Shown: positions 6,751 to 14,344 of the stretch, piece after piece
Layout: the number at the start of each line of letters is the position of its first letter
Numbering within the stretch: position 1 is the first letter of the stretch
Origin: Corynebacterium sp.
GTDB lineage: Bacteria; Actinomycetota; Actinomycetes; Mycobacteriales; Mycobacteriaceae
NCBI RefSeq assembly: GCF_030530965.1
Contig: NZ_JAUMTY010000038.1
Span: 1 to 21,084 of the forward strand
Length of the DNA stretch: 21,084 bases
Reading direction: 5' to 3'
Notes under the pieces: model-generated
What the model was told of the DNA's origin: nothing
Database searches by the model: none
What the model saw: only the letters and a program-made list of their open reading frames with translations
Program-made: the position numbers and the translations under genes

Positions 6751-6768
6751 ACCTACGGAATGGTAGGT
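6751..6768. promoter_or_regulatory. 18-bp dyad, operator candidate, copy 1
   Basis: ACCTACGGAATGGTAGGT has perfect 6-bp arms (ACCTAC/GTAGGT) around six bases. This size and symmetry are typical of TetR-family operators. A second copy lies 139 bp downstream in opposite orientation. Confidence 0.55.
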
Positions 6769-6889
6769 GCCACGACTGTTGCCGTGTGGAGGGTGTGGTG
6801 TGGACGGGCGCAACCGCGACGCAACTCTGTCTACGCAGGTCTGTATATGCAGGGTGGCCGCGTCAAGGAGTATCGTTGGAGGCGTGCGG

Positions 6890-6907
6890 ACCTACCGTTC
6901 CGTAGCT
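6890..6907. promoter_or_regulatory. 18-bp dyad, operator candidate, copy 2 (inverted)
   Basis: ACCTACCGTTCCGTAGCT matches the reverse complement of copy 1 at 16 of 18 positions. It keeps CTAC/GTAG symmetry. It lies about 93 bp before the mdh ATG. Confidence 0.55.
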
Positions 6908-6999
6908 CTTTTCCGGGCAACTGATCCCTCGAGTAGTAGGTGGATGGCCCGACTGTGAACGGGTGGTACGCGGTACACCGATATGTAGGGAAGGTTTTA

Positions 7000-7995
7000 A
7001 TGACTGCTGAAGGAAAGAATCCCGTCAACGTTGCTGTTTCCGGAGCATCCGGACAGATTTCGTACTCTTTGCTCTTCCGCATTGCTTCAGGTGACGTCTT
7101 TGGTAAGGACACTCCGGTTCACCTCCGGCTGCTCGATATTCCGCAGGCTGTTTCCGCTGCTCAGGGTGTCGCGATGGAGCTCTTTGACGCTGCATTCCCG
7201 CTGGTCACCGGTATCACGGTCACCGATAAGGCAGAGGAAGCATTCGAGGATGCTCAGGCGGTTTTCTTGGTTGGTTCCAAGCCCCGCGGTAAAGGGGAGG
7301 AACGCTCCGATCTCCTCGCAGCAAACGGCAAGATTTTTGGGCCCCAAGGTAAAGCAATCAACGACCACTCTGCTAAAGATGTGCGCGTACTCGTCGTGGG
7401 CAACCCTGCCAACACCAACTGCCTGATCGCGAAGGCCAGCGCCCCCGACATCCCGGCCAACCACTTCACCGCCATGACCCGTCTGGATCACAACCGGTCG
7501 CTGGCTCAGCTCTCCGAAAAGCTGGGTGCCCCGGTGAAAGACTTCGCGAAGATGACGGTGTGGGGTAACCACTCTGCCACGCAGTTCCCCGATGTCACCT
7601 ACGCCACGGTCAATGGCGAGTCTGTTGCTGACAAGGTCGATGAGAAGTGGCTTGCCGACGAGTTCCGTCCGCGTGTTGCCAAGCGTGGGGCTGAAATCAT
7701 CGAGGTCCGCGGTAAGTCCTCGGCAGCCTCCGCAGCCTCGGCAGCCATCGATCACATGCGCGACTGGTTCGCCGGAACCCCGGAAGGCGACTGGGTATCC
7801 GTGTCGCTTCCGTCGGATGGTTCCTACGGTATCGACGAAGGCCTGGTCGCTTCCGTCCCGTGCCGCTCGGTGAACGGTGAGTGGGAAGTTGTTAAGGACC
7901 TGGAGATTTCCGACGCACAGCGCAAGCTCATCGATGCCAACGTGGAGGAGCTCCGTAACGAAAAGAAGATCGTGGAGGATAGCGGCTTGATCTAG
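7000..7995 (+). CDS. mdh: Malate dehydrogenase (NAD-dependent, cytosolic)
   Basis: Interconverts malate and oxaloacetate with NAD in the TCA cycle. The protein has 331 residues. The nucleotide-binding motif is GASGQI (15-20) with Asp46 in LLDIP, which favours NAD. The substrate-side residues are in RLDHNR (161-166), and the catalytic base is His191 in VWGNHSATQFPD. The active-site loop reads KPRGKGEERSDLL, as in corynebacterial enzymes of the LDH/MDH family's MDH type 2. The frame is open further upstream (an ATG at 6940), but the start chosen here is the ATG at 7000: it has AGGGAAGG six bases before it, and the conserved fold begins right after. It is apparently monocistronic, with a structured upstream region and its own terminator. 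Confidence 0.96.
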   Translation: MTAEGKNPVNVAVSGASGQISYSLLFRIASGDVFGKDTPVHLRLLDIPQAVSAAQGVAMELFDAAFPLVTGITVTDKAEEAFEDAQAVFLVGSKPRGKGEERSDLLAANGKIFGPQGKAINDHSAKDVRVLVVGNPANTNCLIAKASAPDIPANHFTAMTRLDHNRSLAQLSEKLGAPVKDFAKMTVWGNHSATQFPDVTYATVNGESVADKVDEKWLADEFRPRVAKRGAEIIEVRGKSSAASAASAAIDHMRDWFAGTPEGDWVSVSLPSDGSYGIDEGLVASVPCRSVNGEWEVVKDLEISDAQRKLIDANVEELRNEKKIVEDSGLI

Positions 7996-8020
7996 CCCTG
8001 ACAGTCCTCGACGACTGATC

Positions 8021-8060
8021 GGCGCCCCGTAAGCGTAGTAGGCGCCCGTTAGGCGTTGTA
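8021..8060 (+). repeat. 20-bp tandem duplication after mdh
   Basis: Two adjacent 20-base units, both beginning GGCGCCC and ending GTA, match at 16 of 20 positions (8021-8040 and 8041-8060). They lie between the mdh stop and its terminator. Confidence 0.6.
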
Positions 8061-8073
8061 AAAACGGTTGTTT

Positions 8074-8109
8074 AAGGCCCGGCTCTCCCTGGTGGAAGAG
8101 TCGGGCCTT
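8074..8109 (+). terminator. Terminator of mdh
   Basis: A 13-bp stem with one wobble (8074-8086 with 8097-8109, core AAGGCCCG/CGGGCCTT) closes a ten-base loop and ends in TTG. It separates mdh from the valS promoter. Confidence 0.75.
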
Positions 8110-8152
8110 GTGCCGTCGTTGCCCCGAAACGGCATATGTCCTCGGTCCGTTT

Positions 8153-8158
8153 TAGAAT
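8153..8158 (+). promoter_or_regulatory. valS -10 box, leaderless start
   Basis: TAGAAT fits the corynebacterial -10 very well. It ends seven bases before the ATG at 8166, so transcription would begin at or next to that codon. No -35 is recognisable. Confidence 0.6.
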
Positions 8159-8165
8159 GAACCTC

Positions 8166-10937
8166 ATGAATTCAGCCCGTCATACGCCGCAAGGCTCCTC
8201 GTCATCATCGAAATCCTCTACGACGAACCGCGCAGACCTCTTACCTAAGCAGTGGAATCCCGCGGATGTTGAGAAGGAACTCTATGAGAGCTGGGTAAAC
8301 AAGGGCTACTTCACGGCGGATGCGTCGTCATCGAAGCCGTCGTATTCCATTGTTTTGCCGCCGCCGAATGTGACCGGGCAGTTGCACATGGGCCATGCAC
8401 TGGACCACACGATTATGGATGCTCTTGCTCGCCAGAAGCGGATGCAAGGCTATGAGGTCCTGTGGCTCCCGGGGATGGACCACGCGGGTATCGCCACCCA
8501 AACCAAGGTTGAGGCGCTTCTCAAGGAGACAGAGGGGAAGGACCGCTTCGATTACGGCCGCGAGGAATTCGTCGACAAGGTGTGGTCGTGGAAGAAAGAC
8601 TACGCCGAGAGAATCGGCAACCAGATGCGCGCCTTGGGGGATTCTCTGGACTGGTCGCGTGAGAGGTTTACCCTCGACGAGGGGCTCTCGCGTGCGGTTC
8701 AGACCATGTTCAAGAAGCTTTATGATCAGGGGCTGATTTACCGTGCGAACCGAATGGTGAATTGGTCGCCGAAGTTAGAGACCGCGATCTCGGATATCGA
8801 GGTCGTGTACTCCGACGACGAGGGCGAGCTCGTTTCCATCCGCTACGGTTCGCTCAACGACGACGAGCCGCACGTCATTGTCGCGACGACGCGTGTTGAG
8901 ACGATGCTGGGCGACGTCGCCGTGGCCGTCCACCCTGACGATGATCGATACAAAGACCTTGTCGGTAAAGAATTACCGCACCCCTTTATCGAAGGCCGCA
9001 TGATGAAGGTCATTGCCGACGATTATGTCGATCCGGAATTCGGCACCGGTGCTGTGAAGATCACGCCGGCTCATGACCCCAACGACTTCGCGATGGGGCA
9101 GCGCCACAATCTCGATATGCCTGTTGTGTTGGATAAGACGGCGCATATTGCGGATACCGGGACTCAATTCGATGGCATGGATCGGTATGAGGCGCGGAAG
9201 GCGATCACGGAGGCGCTGCGCGAACAGGGCCGAATTGTGAAGGAGATCCGCCCCTATGTTCACTCGGTGGGCCACTCCGAGCGGACCAAGGAGGCCATTG
9301 AGCCACGCCTGTCCGAGCAATGGTGGGTGAAGGTCGATGGCCTTGCCAAGATGGCATCTGAAGCGGTGAGCAGCGGTGATACCGTCATCCACCCGGAAAG
9401 CCAGACACCCCGCTGGTTCGATTGGGTCGACAACATGCACGATTGGTGCATTTCTCGTCAGCTGTGGTGGGGCCACCGGATTCCGATTTGGTATGGCCCC
9501 GACGGTGAGGTCGTTTGTTGCGGCCCCGACGATGAACCTCCAACAGGTGAGGGCTGGCACCAGGATCCCGATGTGTTGGATACCTGGTTTTCCTCAGGTC
9601 TGTGGCCGTTCTCGACGATGGGCTGGCCGGAGCACACCAAGGATCTAGACAAGTTCTACCCGACGTCCGTGCTGGTCACCGGCTACGACATCCTGTTTTT
9701 CTGGGTGGCCCGAATGATGATGTTCGCCACCTACGCCGATACCCTTGAGGACTCAACCCTTCATGATGGCCAGGGTGCGACGGCGAAGGACGGCCGTCCT
9801 CAGGTACCGTTCACGGACATTTTCTTGCACGGTCTTGTCCGCGATGAACAGGGCCGGAAGATGTCGAAGTCACTGGGCAATGGCATCGACCCCATGGATT
9901 GGGTGCGCGATTATGGAGCCGACGCTTTGCGCTTCACGCTGGCTCGCGGTGCAAACCCGGGAACAGACTTGCCGCTCGGTAGCGACGCCGCGCAGTCCTC
10001 GCGTAATTTTGCGACGAAGCTCTTCAACGCAACCCGGTTCGCGCTGATGAATGGCGCGCAGGTGGGCCCGTTGCCAGAGCGCTCCTCGCTCACGGACGCT
10101 GACCGGTGGATCCTGGACCGCCTGGAGGCCACCCGTCAGTACGTCGATAAGTCCCTGGACAAGTACGAATTCGCGAAGGCGAGCGAGGCGCTCTATCACT
10201 TCACGTGGGACGAGTTCTGCGACTGGTACCTGGAAATCGCGAAGACGCAGATCCCGCGCGACCCCGAGGACAATGATGCAACCGGGCAGGCCACGCAATG
10301 TGTTATCGGCCGAGTGCTGGATACAATTCTGCGTCTGCTCCACCCGACGATGCCGTATGTGACAGAAACACTGTGGACCGCGCTCACCAATGGGGTGGAA
10401 GGGCAGAAAGAGTCTCTGGTTGTTTCTTCCTGGCCTGATGCGTCCATGACGACAAACGGTGCCGACGCCGACCTCGTTGCTCAACGTCGCGTGGAGGACC
10501 TCATCAAATTGGTGACGGAAATCCGCCGTTTCCGTTCCGACCAGGGCGTGAAACCGTCACAGCGGGTACCTGCCCGGGTTGATTGCGCCGCTGCGGATCT
10601 TCAGGAGCAAGAACCTGCCATCCGTAATTTGGCTCGTATCGACGAACCCTCAGACGGATTCTCCGCGACGGCGTCCATTGAACTGCGCTTATCGCAAACC
10701 ACGATTACTGTCGAACTGGATACGTCCGACACCGTCGATAAGGACGCTGAGCGGAAGCGTATGGAGAAAGACCTCAAAGCGGCGAACAAGGAACTGGAAA
10801 CCACCGGTAAGAAGCTGGCCAACGAGAACTTCCTCACGAAGGCGCCGGATGCCGTGGTCAACAAGATCCGTGAGCGTCGAGCTATTGCCGAGGAAGAGGT
10901 CGCGAGGATTTCAGCGCGGTTGGCAGACCTCGGATAA
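8166..10937 (+). CDS. valS: Valyl-tRNA synthetase
   Basis: A class I aminoacyl-tRNA synthetase that charges tRNA-Val with valine in the cytosol. With the start used here it has 923 residues. HMGH (74-77, in PNVTGQLHMGHALD) and KMSKS (565-569) form the ATP site. Between them lies the editing domain that clears mischarged threonine (ATTRVETMLGDVAV, GTGAVKITPAHDPNDF). An anticodon-binding domain follows, and the last 70 residues form the Val-specific coiled coil. The frame is open to an ATG at 8136. The third ATG is preferred because no candidate has a Shine-Dalgarno and a TAGAAT box lies seven bases before it, which points to a leaderless mRNA. The first 35 residues are Ser-rich and unconserved. 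folC follows after 82 bp, probably in the same operon. Confidence 0.96.
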   Translation: MNSARHTPQGSSSSSKSSTTNRADLLPKQWNPADVEKELYESWVNKGYFTADASSSKPSYSIVLPPPNVTGQLHMGHALDHTIMDALARQKRMQGYEVLWLPGMDHAGIATQTKVEALLKETEGKDRFDYGREEFVDKVWSWKKDYAERIGNQMRALGDSLDWSRERFTLDEGLSRAVQTMFKKLYDQGLIYRANRMVNWSPKLETAISDIEVVYSDDEGELVSIRYGSLNDDEPHVIVATTRVETMLGDVAVAVHPDDDRYKDLVGKELPHPFIEGRMMKVIADDYVDPEFGTGAVKITPAHDPNDFAMGQRHNLDMPVVLDKTAHIADTGTQFDGMDRYEARKAITEALREQGRIVKEIRPYVHSVGHSERTKEAIEPRLSEQWWVKVDGLAKMASEAVSSGDTVIHPESQTPRWFDWVDNMHDWCISRQLWWGHRIPIWYGPDGEVVCCGPDDEPPTGEGWHQDPDVLDTWFSSGLWPFSTMGWPEHTKDLDKFYPTSVLVTGYDILFFWVARMMMFATYADTLEDSTLHDGQGATAKDGRPQVPFTDIFLHGLVRDEQGRKMSKSLGNGIDPMDWVRDYGADALRFTLARGANPGTDLPLGSDAAQSSRNFATKLFNATRFALMNGAQVGPLPERSSLTDADRWILDRLEATRQYVDKSLDKYEFAKASEALYHFTWDEFCDWYLEIAKTQIPRDPEDNDATGQATQCVIGRVLDTILRLLHPTMPYVTETLWTALTNGVEGQKESLVVSSWPDASMTTNGADADLVAQRRVEDLIKLVTEIRRFRSDQGVKPSQRVPARVDCAAADLQEQEPAIRNLARIDEPSDGFSATASIELRLSQTTITVELDTSDTVDKDAERKRMEKDLKAANKELETTGKKLANENFLTKAPDAVVNKIRERRAIAEEEVARISARLADLG

Positions 10938-11019
10938 GCCCCGGAAAACTGGGCGGAAACCCCCGGTGAATGCGGACGAACTGCATAGAACGAAGCGGGA
11001 TACAAGGAAGAAGGTATGA

Positions 11020-12636
11020 ATGGTGGCAGGTCGTGACGAGGATGACCTCGGCAATGACGGGGGAATCCCCCATTCCCATCACGACAAGATCGAGGGCAAT
11101 TCAGTCGATCCGGCATCACTGAGCCCGGAGGACATCAACGCCGCGATCTCCGATGATCTCGAAGTCGATGATGCTGGGCTGACGTTGCCCTTGAGCGACG
11201 AGACAAAGCCGGAAGTCGTGCACCGCACCATCACACCGGACGATCTCGAGGCGCTGGCGGACGTCGAAGACCAGCTCAATTCGCGCTGGCCAGAGACGAA
11301 AATTGATCCCACCCTGGATCGCATGCATCAGGTGCTCGATCTTTTGGGTGATCCTCAGCACGCATACCCATCTATTCACGTTGCGGGAACGAATGGGAAA
11401 ACCTCCGTCACGCGGATGATTGAATCCCTCCTTCGTGCGTTTCACCGTCGCACCGGCCGTACCACCAGCCCTCACCTGCAGTCGGTGACGGAACGAATTG
11501 CCATCGATGGGGAGCCCATCCATCCCGCAGACTTTGTGCAGACCTGGAAATCCATTAAGCCCTTCGTCGAGATGGTCGACCGCCGATCTGAGGACGACGG
11601 GGGACCGCGTATGAGTACCTTTGAAGTGCTCACGACGATGGCATTTGCCGCATTTGCCGACGCCCCCGTCGATGTTGCTGTCGTCGAGGTCGGCATGGGT
11701 GGCCGTTGGGATGCAACGAATGTCGTGCACGGCGACGTGACCGTGATAACCCCGGTGGGAATGGACCATTCCGAATACCTCGGCGACACCATTGAAGAAA
11801 TTGCCGGTGAAAAAGCGGGAATTATTAAGTCTCGGTGGGACAAGGATGACCTTCTTACCCCGCCCGATAATGTCGCCATTATCGCCGAGCAGGACCCCGC
11901 CGCGATGAATGTGATCCTGGAACAAGCGGTGTCCGTCGATGCATCGGTGGCCCGCGCCGGGAGTGAATATGGCGTCGTTGAGCGATCCGTGGCTGTTGGC
12001 GGGCAGACCTTAACTATTCGCGGTCTCGGGGGAACATACGAAAACATCTTCCTCCCGCTGTCTGGTGCCTACCAGGCCCGGAATGCTGCGACAGCGCTTG
12101 CCGCCGTCGAGGCTTTCTTTGGCGCGGGAGGCGGACGGCAATTGGACGTCGACACTGTCCGCGAGGGCTTCGGTAACGTCAGTTCACCAGCCCGTTTAGA
12201 GCGCATCCGAACCTCGCCATCGGTATTTGTTGACGCCACCCATAACCCCCAAGGTGCCCGCGCTTTAGCCGAAACCCTTCATGACGATTTTTCTTTCCGA
12301 CGCCTCATCGGCATCGTCAGCATCTTCCAAGACAAAGATGTCGTCGGAGTGTTGGAAACCCTGCGCGACACGTTTGATGAAATCGTTGTCACGGAGGTCG
12401 ACTCGCCACGAGCTATGCCCGTCGACGAGTTAGCAGAGCTCGCGCGCACGCTTTTCGGTGATGAACGGGTGCATGTTGCAGCCTCTATGGCCGACGCCAT
12501 CGAAGACTCTGTTGCGCTGGCCGAAGAGGAAGGCGAGGAAGAAGGCTATGGTTTGGCTGGAACAGGGGTCGTCATAACGGGCAGTGTTTATTCAGCAGGC
12601 CGTGCGCGTGCGCTGCTAGGAAAGGAACCGGAGTAG
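11020..12636 (+). CDS. folC: Folylpolyglutamate synthase / dihydrofolate synthase
   Basis: A Mur-ligase-family enzyme that adds glutamate to dihydropteroate and then to folates, retaining the cofactor in the cell. It has 538 residues. The ATP-binding loop is GTNGKTS (123-129), followed by TTSPHL, EVGMGGRWDATN, MDHSEYLGDTIEEIAGEKAGIIK (including the modified lysine region) and DATHNPQGA in the C-terminal domain. The first 70 residues or so are an acidic extension not needed for the fold; E. coli FolC is about 420 residues. The ATG at 11020 has AAGGAAGAAGG just upstream; the GTG at 11023 is nearly as good. The stop overlaps the next start by one base. Confidence 0.95.
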   Translation: MVAGRDEDDLGNDGGIPHSHHDKIEGNSVDPASLSPEDINAAISDDLEVDDAGLTLPLSDETKPEVVHRTITPDDLEALADVEDQLNSRWPETKIDPTLDRMHQVLDLLGDPQHAYPSIHVAGTNGKTSVTRMIESLLRAFHRRTGRTTSPHLQSVTERIAIDGEPIHPADFVQTWKSIKPFVEMVDRRSEDDGGPRMSTFEVLTTMAFAAFADAPVDVAVVEVGMGGRWDATNVVHGDVTVITPVGMDHSEYLGDTIEEIAGEKAGIIKSRWDKDDLLTPPDNVAIIAEQDPAAMNVILEQAVSVDASVARAGSEYGVVERSVAVGGQTLTIRGLGGTYENIFLPLSGAYQARNAATALAAVEAFFGAGGGRQLDVDTVREGFGNVSSPARLERIRTSPSVFVDATHNPQGARALAETLHDDFSFRRLIGIVSIFQDKDVVGVLETLRDTFDEIVVTEVDSPRAMPVDELAELARTLFGDERVHVAASMADAIEDSVALAEEEGEEEGYGLAGTGVVITGSVYSAGRARALLGKEPE

Positions 12637-13142
12637 TGGTGGATCGACGAGAAACAGGTTCGGGTCGCGACGGTGCCCAGCGGCCCGGCGACCAGCGGTC
12701 TGGTAGTCAGCGCCCCGGCGCGAAGGGCGACGACGCGATCGAGTATGGCCCTCTAGGGCCCGGCCATGATCCGGTGAAGGACCCGCTGAAAGGGTTGCGG
12801 GGAGTGATGGCCGGAACCTTGATCATGGAGTTCATCACCTTCTTACTGGTTCTCCCCGTGGTAGCCCGAGTTGACGAAGGCGCGTATAACACGCCTTTCA
12901 ACATCGTGTCGGTGATCGTATTTTGCGTTGCCTTATTGGTGATGTCGTTCCTACAGGGGAAGCCTTGGGCCCTGGGGGTCGACTTGTTCTTGCAGGTCGT
13001 TGCCATCGTCGGGTTCATTGTTCATCCCGCAATGGGTGTGATGGGTATCGTTTTCGCACTCGTCTGGGCGTACATCGTGTACCTGCGCAAGAACTTAATC
13101 GAGCGAATGAAGCGCGGGTTGTTAACTACCCAGCACACATAG
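12636..13142 (+). CDS. DUF4233 four-helix membrane protein
   Basis: 168 residues. The first 50 are hydrophilic, with degenerate GxQRPG repeats. Four predicted membrane helices follow (about 55-77, 88-106, 112-130, 132-151) and a short basic tail (RKNLIERMKR). The position directly behind folC with a one-base overlap is a known arrangement of DUF4233 in actinobacteria, which is the main reason for the family call. The function is not known. The basic tail suggests a cytoplasmic C-terminus. GTG start with GGAAAGGA nine bases upstream; the next codon but one in frame, GTG at 12639, is also possible. Confidence 0.85.
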   Translation: MVDRRETGSGRDGAQRPGDQRSGSQRPGAKGDDAIEYGPLGPGHDPVKDPLKGLRGVMAGTLIMEFITFLLVLPVVARVDEGAYNTPFNIVSVIVFCVALLVMSFLQGKPWALGVDLFLQVVAIVGFIVHPAMGVMGIVFALVWAYIVYLRKNLIERMKRGLLTTQHT

Positions 13143-13158
13143 ATCCGCGGAACATGCA

Positions 13159-13233
13159 GGGGGATCGGGGGATCCGGGGGACCTTTCGTCGGGGGACAAG
13201 CGGTAATCGGGGAATCGGGCGAGTCGGGTGGGG
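13159..13233 (+). repeat. Eight-run G-tract array, G-quadruplex candidate
   Basis: Four GGGGG runs (13159-13163, 13167-13171, 13176-13180, 13191-13195) with spacers of 3, 4 and 10 bases are followed by GGGG, GGG, GGG and GGGG runs up to 13233. They lie on the coding strand directly after the DUF4233 stop, where no hairpin terminator is visible. Confidence 0.6.
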
Positions 13234-13314
13234 CATCGTGGAGAGCATCGCCGTTGCCCGCGTCGGCAAGCTCGTTAAGCATCCGCACCAGAGCCCGACC
13301 TCGTCTTCGGGATG

Positions 13315-13348
13315 TTGATGTAATAATATGTTCAAACATCAATAATAT
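13315..13348 (+). promoter_or_regulatory. AT-rich promoter/operator of the ABC transporter pair
   Basis: An island of A+T in G+C-rich DNA. It contains TTGATG/CATCAA (13315-13320 and 13337-13342), an inner dyad ATGTT-CA-AACAT (13328-13339), and two TAATAT -10 candidates (13324-13329, 13343-13348). A start near 13355 would give a leader of about 57 nt. A regulator binding the nested dyad would block the promoter. Confidence 0.5.
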
Positions 13349-13411
13349 TGCGACCTGTGGGCTGACCCCTCGATAGGTACCCGCACTGATCACGTAACGA
13401 GAGACACCAAC

Positions 13412-14344
13412 ATGGCTTCACATCACACCGATCCTATTCCCGGTCGAATCCGGGAACGTGGGGTCTTCCATCCGGGTACATGGATTGCAGCTGTCATCGT
13501 TGCAGTCTTAGTCGCGATGTTCATCCACGGCCTGATTACAAACACCAACTATCAGTGGGACGTGGTCAACGACTACATCCGCGACGTGAACGTCGTGAAA
13601 GGTGTTGGGTGGACCCTGCTGCTGACCGTTCTGGCCATGGCGATCGGTATTGTGCTGGCTGTGACCGCGGCCATTATGCGGCAGAGTGAGAATCCTGTTC
13701 TTCGCTCCGTTGCTTGGGCGTATATTTTCGTTTTCCGTGGAATCCCGGTCTACACCCAGTTAGTTTTCTGGGGGCTGTTGGCTGTTCTGTATCCGAAGTT
13801 GTCCATGGGGGTTCCCTTTGGCCCCGAGTTCTTCAAATTCGATACATCCGACATCATCACGGCGTTTTGGGCTGCAACACTGGGGCTTGGTTTTAACGAA
13901 GGTGCCTATCTTGCCGAAATCGTCCGATCCGGTTTAGAGAGCGTGGACGAAGGCCAGCATGAGGCCGCCCGGGCCCTGGGGATGAAGCACAGCACTGTCC
14001 TTCGTCGAATTATTATCCCGCAGGCGATGCGCGTCATTATCCCGCCGCTAGGGAATGAAACCATCGGCATGCTGAAGACGACCTCCCTGGTTCTGGCCGT
14101 TCCGTTTACCCTGGATCTGCAGTACGCAACCAATGCCATTGCCAACCGTCTCTATGCACCGATCCCGCTGCTGATCGTCGCGGCGCTGTGGTACCTCGTC
14201 GTGACCAGCGTGCTCATGGTTGGGCAGTACTTCCTCGAGCGATATTTCGGCCGCGGTTTTGATAAAAACCGTAGCTCCAAACGAATCCAAAAAGTGGCGT
14301 CTGACCCGTCGAAACTGAGCAAAATCCCGGAGGTCGAACAGTGA
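13412..14344 (+). CDS. Polar amino acid ABC transporter permease (HisM/GlnP type)
   Basis: An inner-membrane channel subunit of an importer for amino acids or similar solutes. The protein has 310 residues with about five membrane helices (roughly 24-42, 63-88, 98-127, 148-168, 252-275). The ATPase-contacting EAA loop is EAARALGMKHSTVLRRIIIPQA (about 185-206). The segment VVKGVGWTLLLTVLAMAIGIVLA is the usual start of the domain in this family. Substrate cannot be read from the sequence. ATG start with a weak CGAGAG upstream. The stop overlaps the ATPase start by four bases (GTGA). No periplasmic/lipoprotein binding-protein gene lies next to it, so it may borrow one encoded elsewhere. Confidence 0.9.
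   Translation: MASHHTDPIPGRIRERGVFHPGTWIAAVIVAVLVAMFIHGLITNTNYQWDVVNDYIRDVNVVKGVGWTLLLTVLAMAIGIVLAVTAAIMRQSENPVLRSVAWAYIFVFRGIPVYTQLVFWGLLAVLYPKLSMGVPFGPEFFKFDTSDIITAFWAATLGLGFNEGAYLAEIVRSGLESVDEGQHEAARALGMKHSTVLRRIIIPQAMRVIIPPLGNETIGMLKTTSLVLAVPFTLDLQYATNAIANRLYAPIPLLIVAALWYLVVTSVLMVGQYFLERYFGRGFDKNRSSKRIQKVASDPSKLSKIPEVEQ

Larger units (their letters stand above)
6403..6999. promoter_or_regulatory. tetR-mdh divergent control region
   Basis: Nearly 600 bp without a gene between divergent genes. The tetR-proximal 250 bp shows little beyond a possible minus-strand -10 (GATAAT, 6478-6473) and an ATGATCCA direct repeat (6464-6471, 6488-6495). The mdh-proximal 330 bp holds a 70-base two-part hairpin, two copies of an 18-bp dyad, and a small stem (6962-6979) just before the ribosome-binding site. 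No single mdh promoter stands out; TACGAT (6712-6717) and TATCGT (6871-6876) fit the -10 pattern, and the second lies between the two dyads. Confidence 0.6.

Noticed and set aside
6660..6999. mdh leader as a known riboswitch
   Set aside because: I compared it by eye with TPP, cobalamin, SAM and c-di-AMP (ydaO) hallmark segments and found no convincing match. The dyads fit operators or an uncharacterised structure better.
6940..6999. Upstream start of mdh at 6940
   Set aside because: The extra 20 residues are unlike any MDH N-terminus, and the ATG at 7000 has a strong Shine-Dalgarno.
13159..13195. G-run array as a CRISPR or tandem-repeat array
   Set aside because: Units are too short (8-9 bases), degenerate and without spacers. 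The regularity is in the G-runs only.
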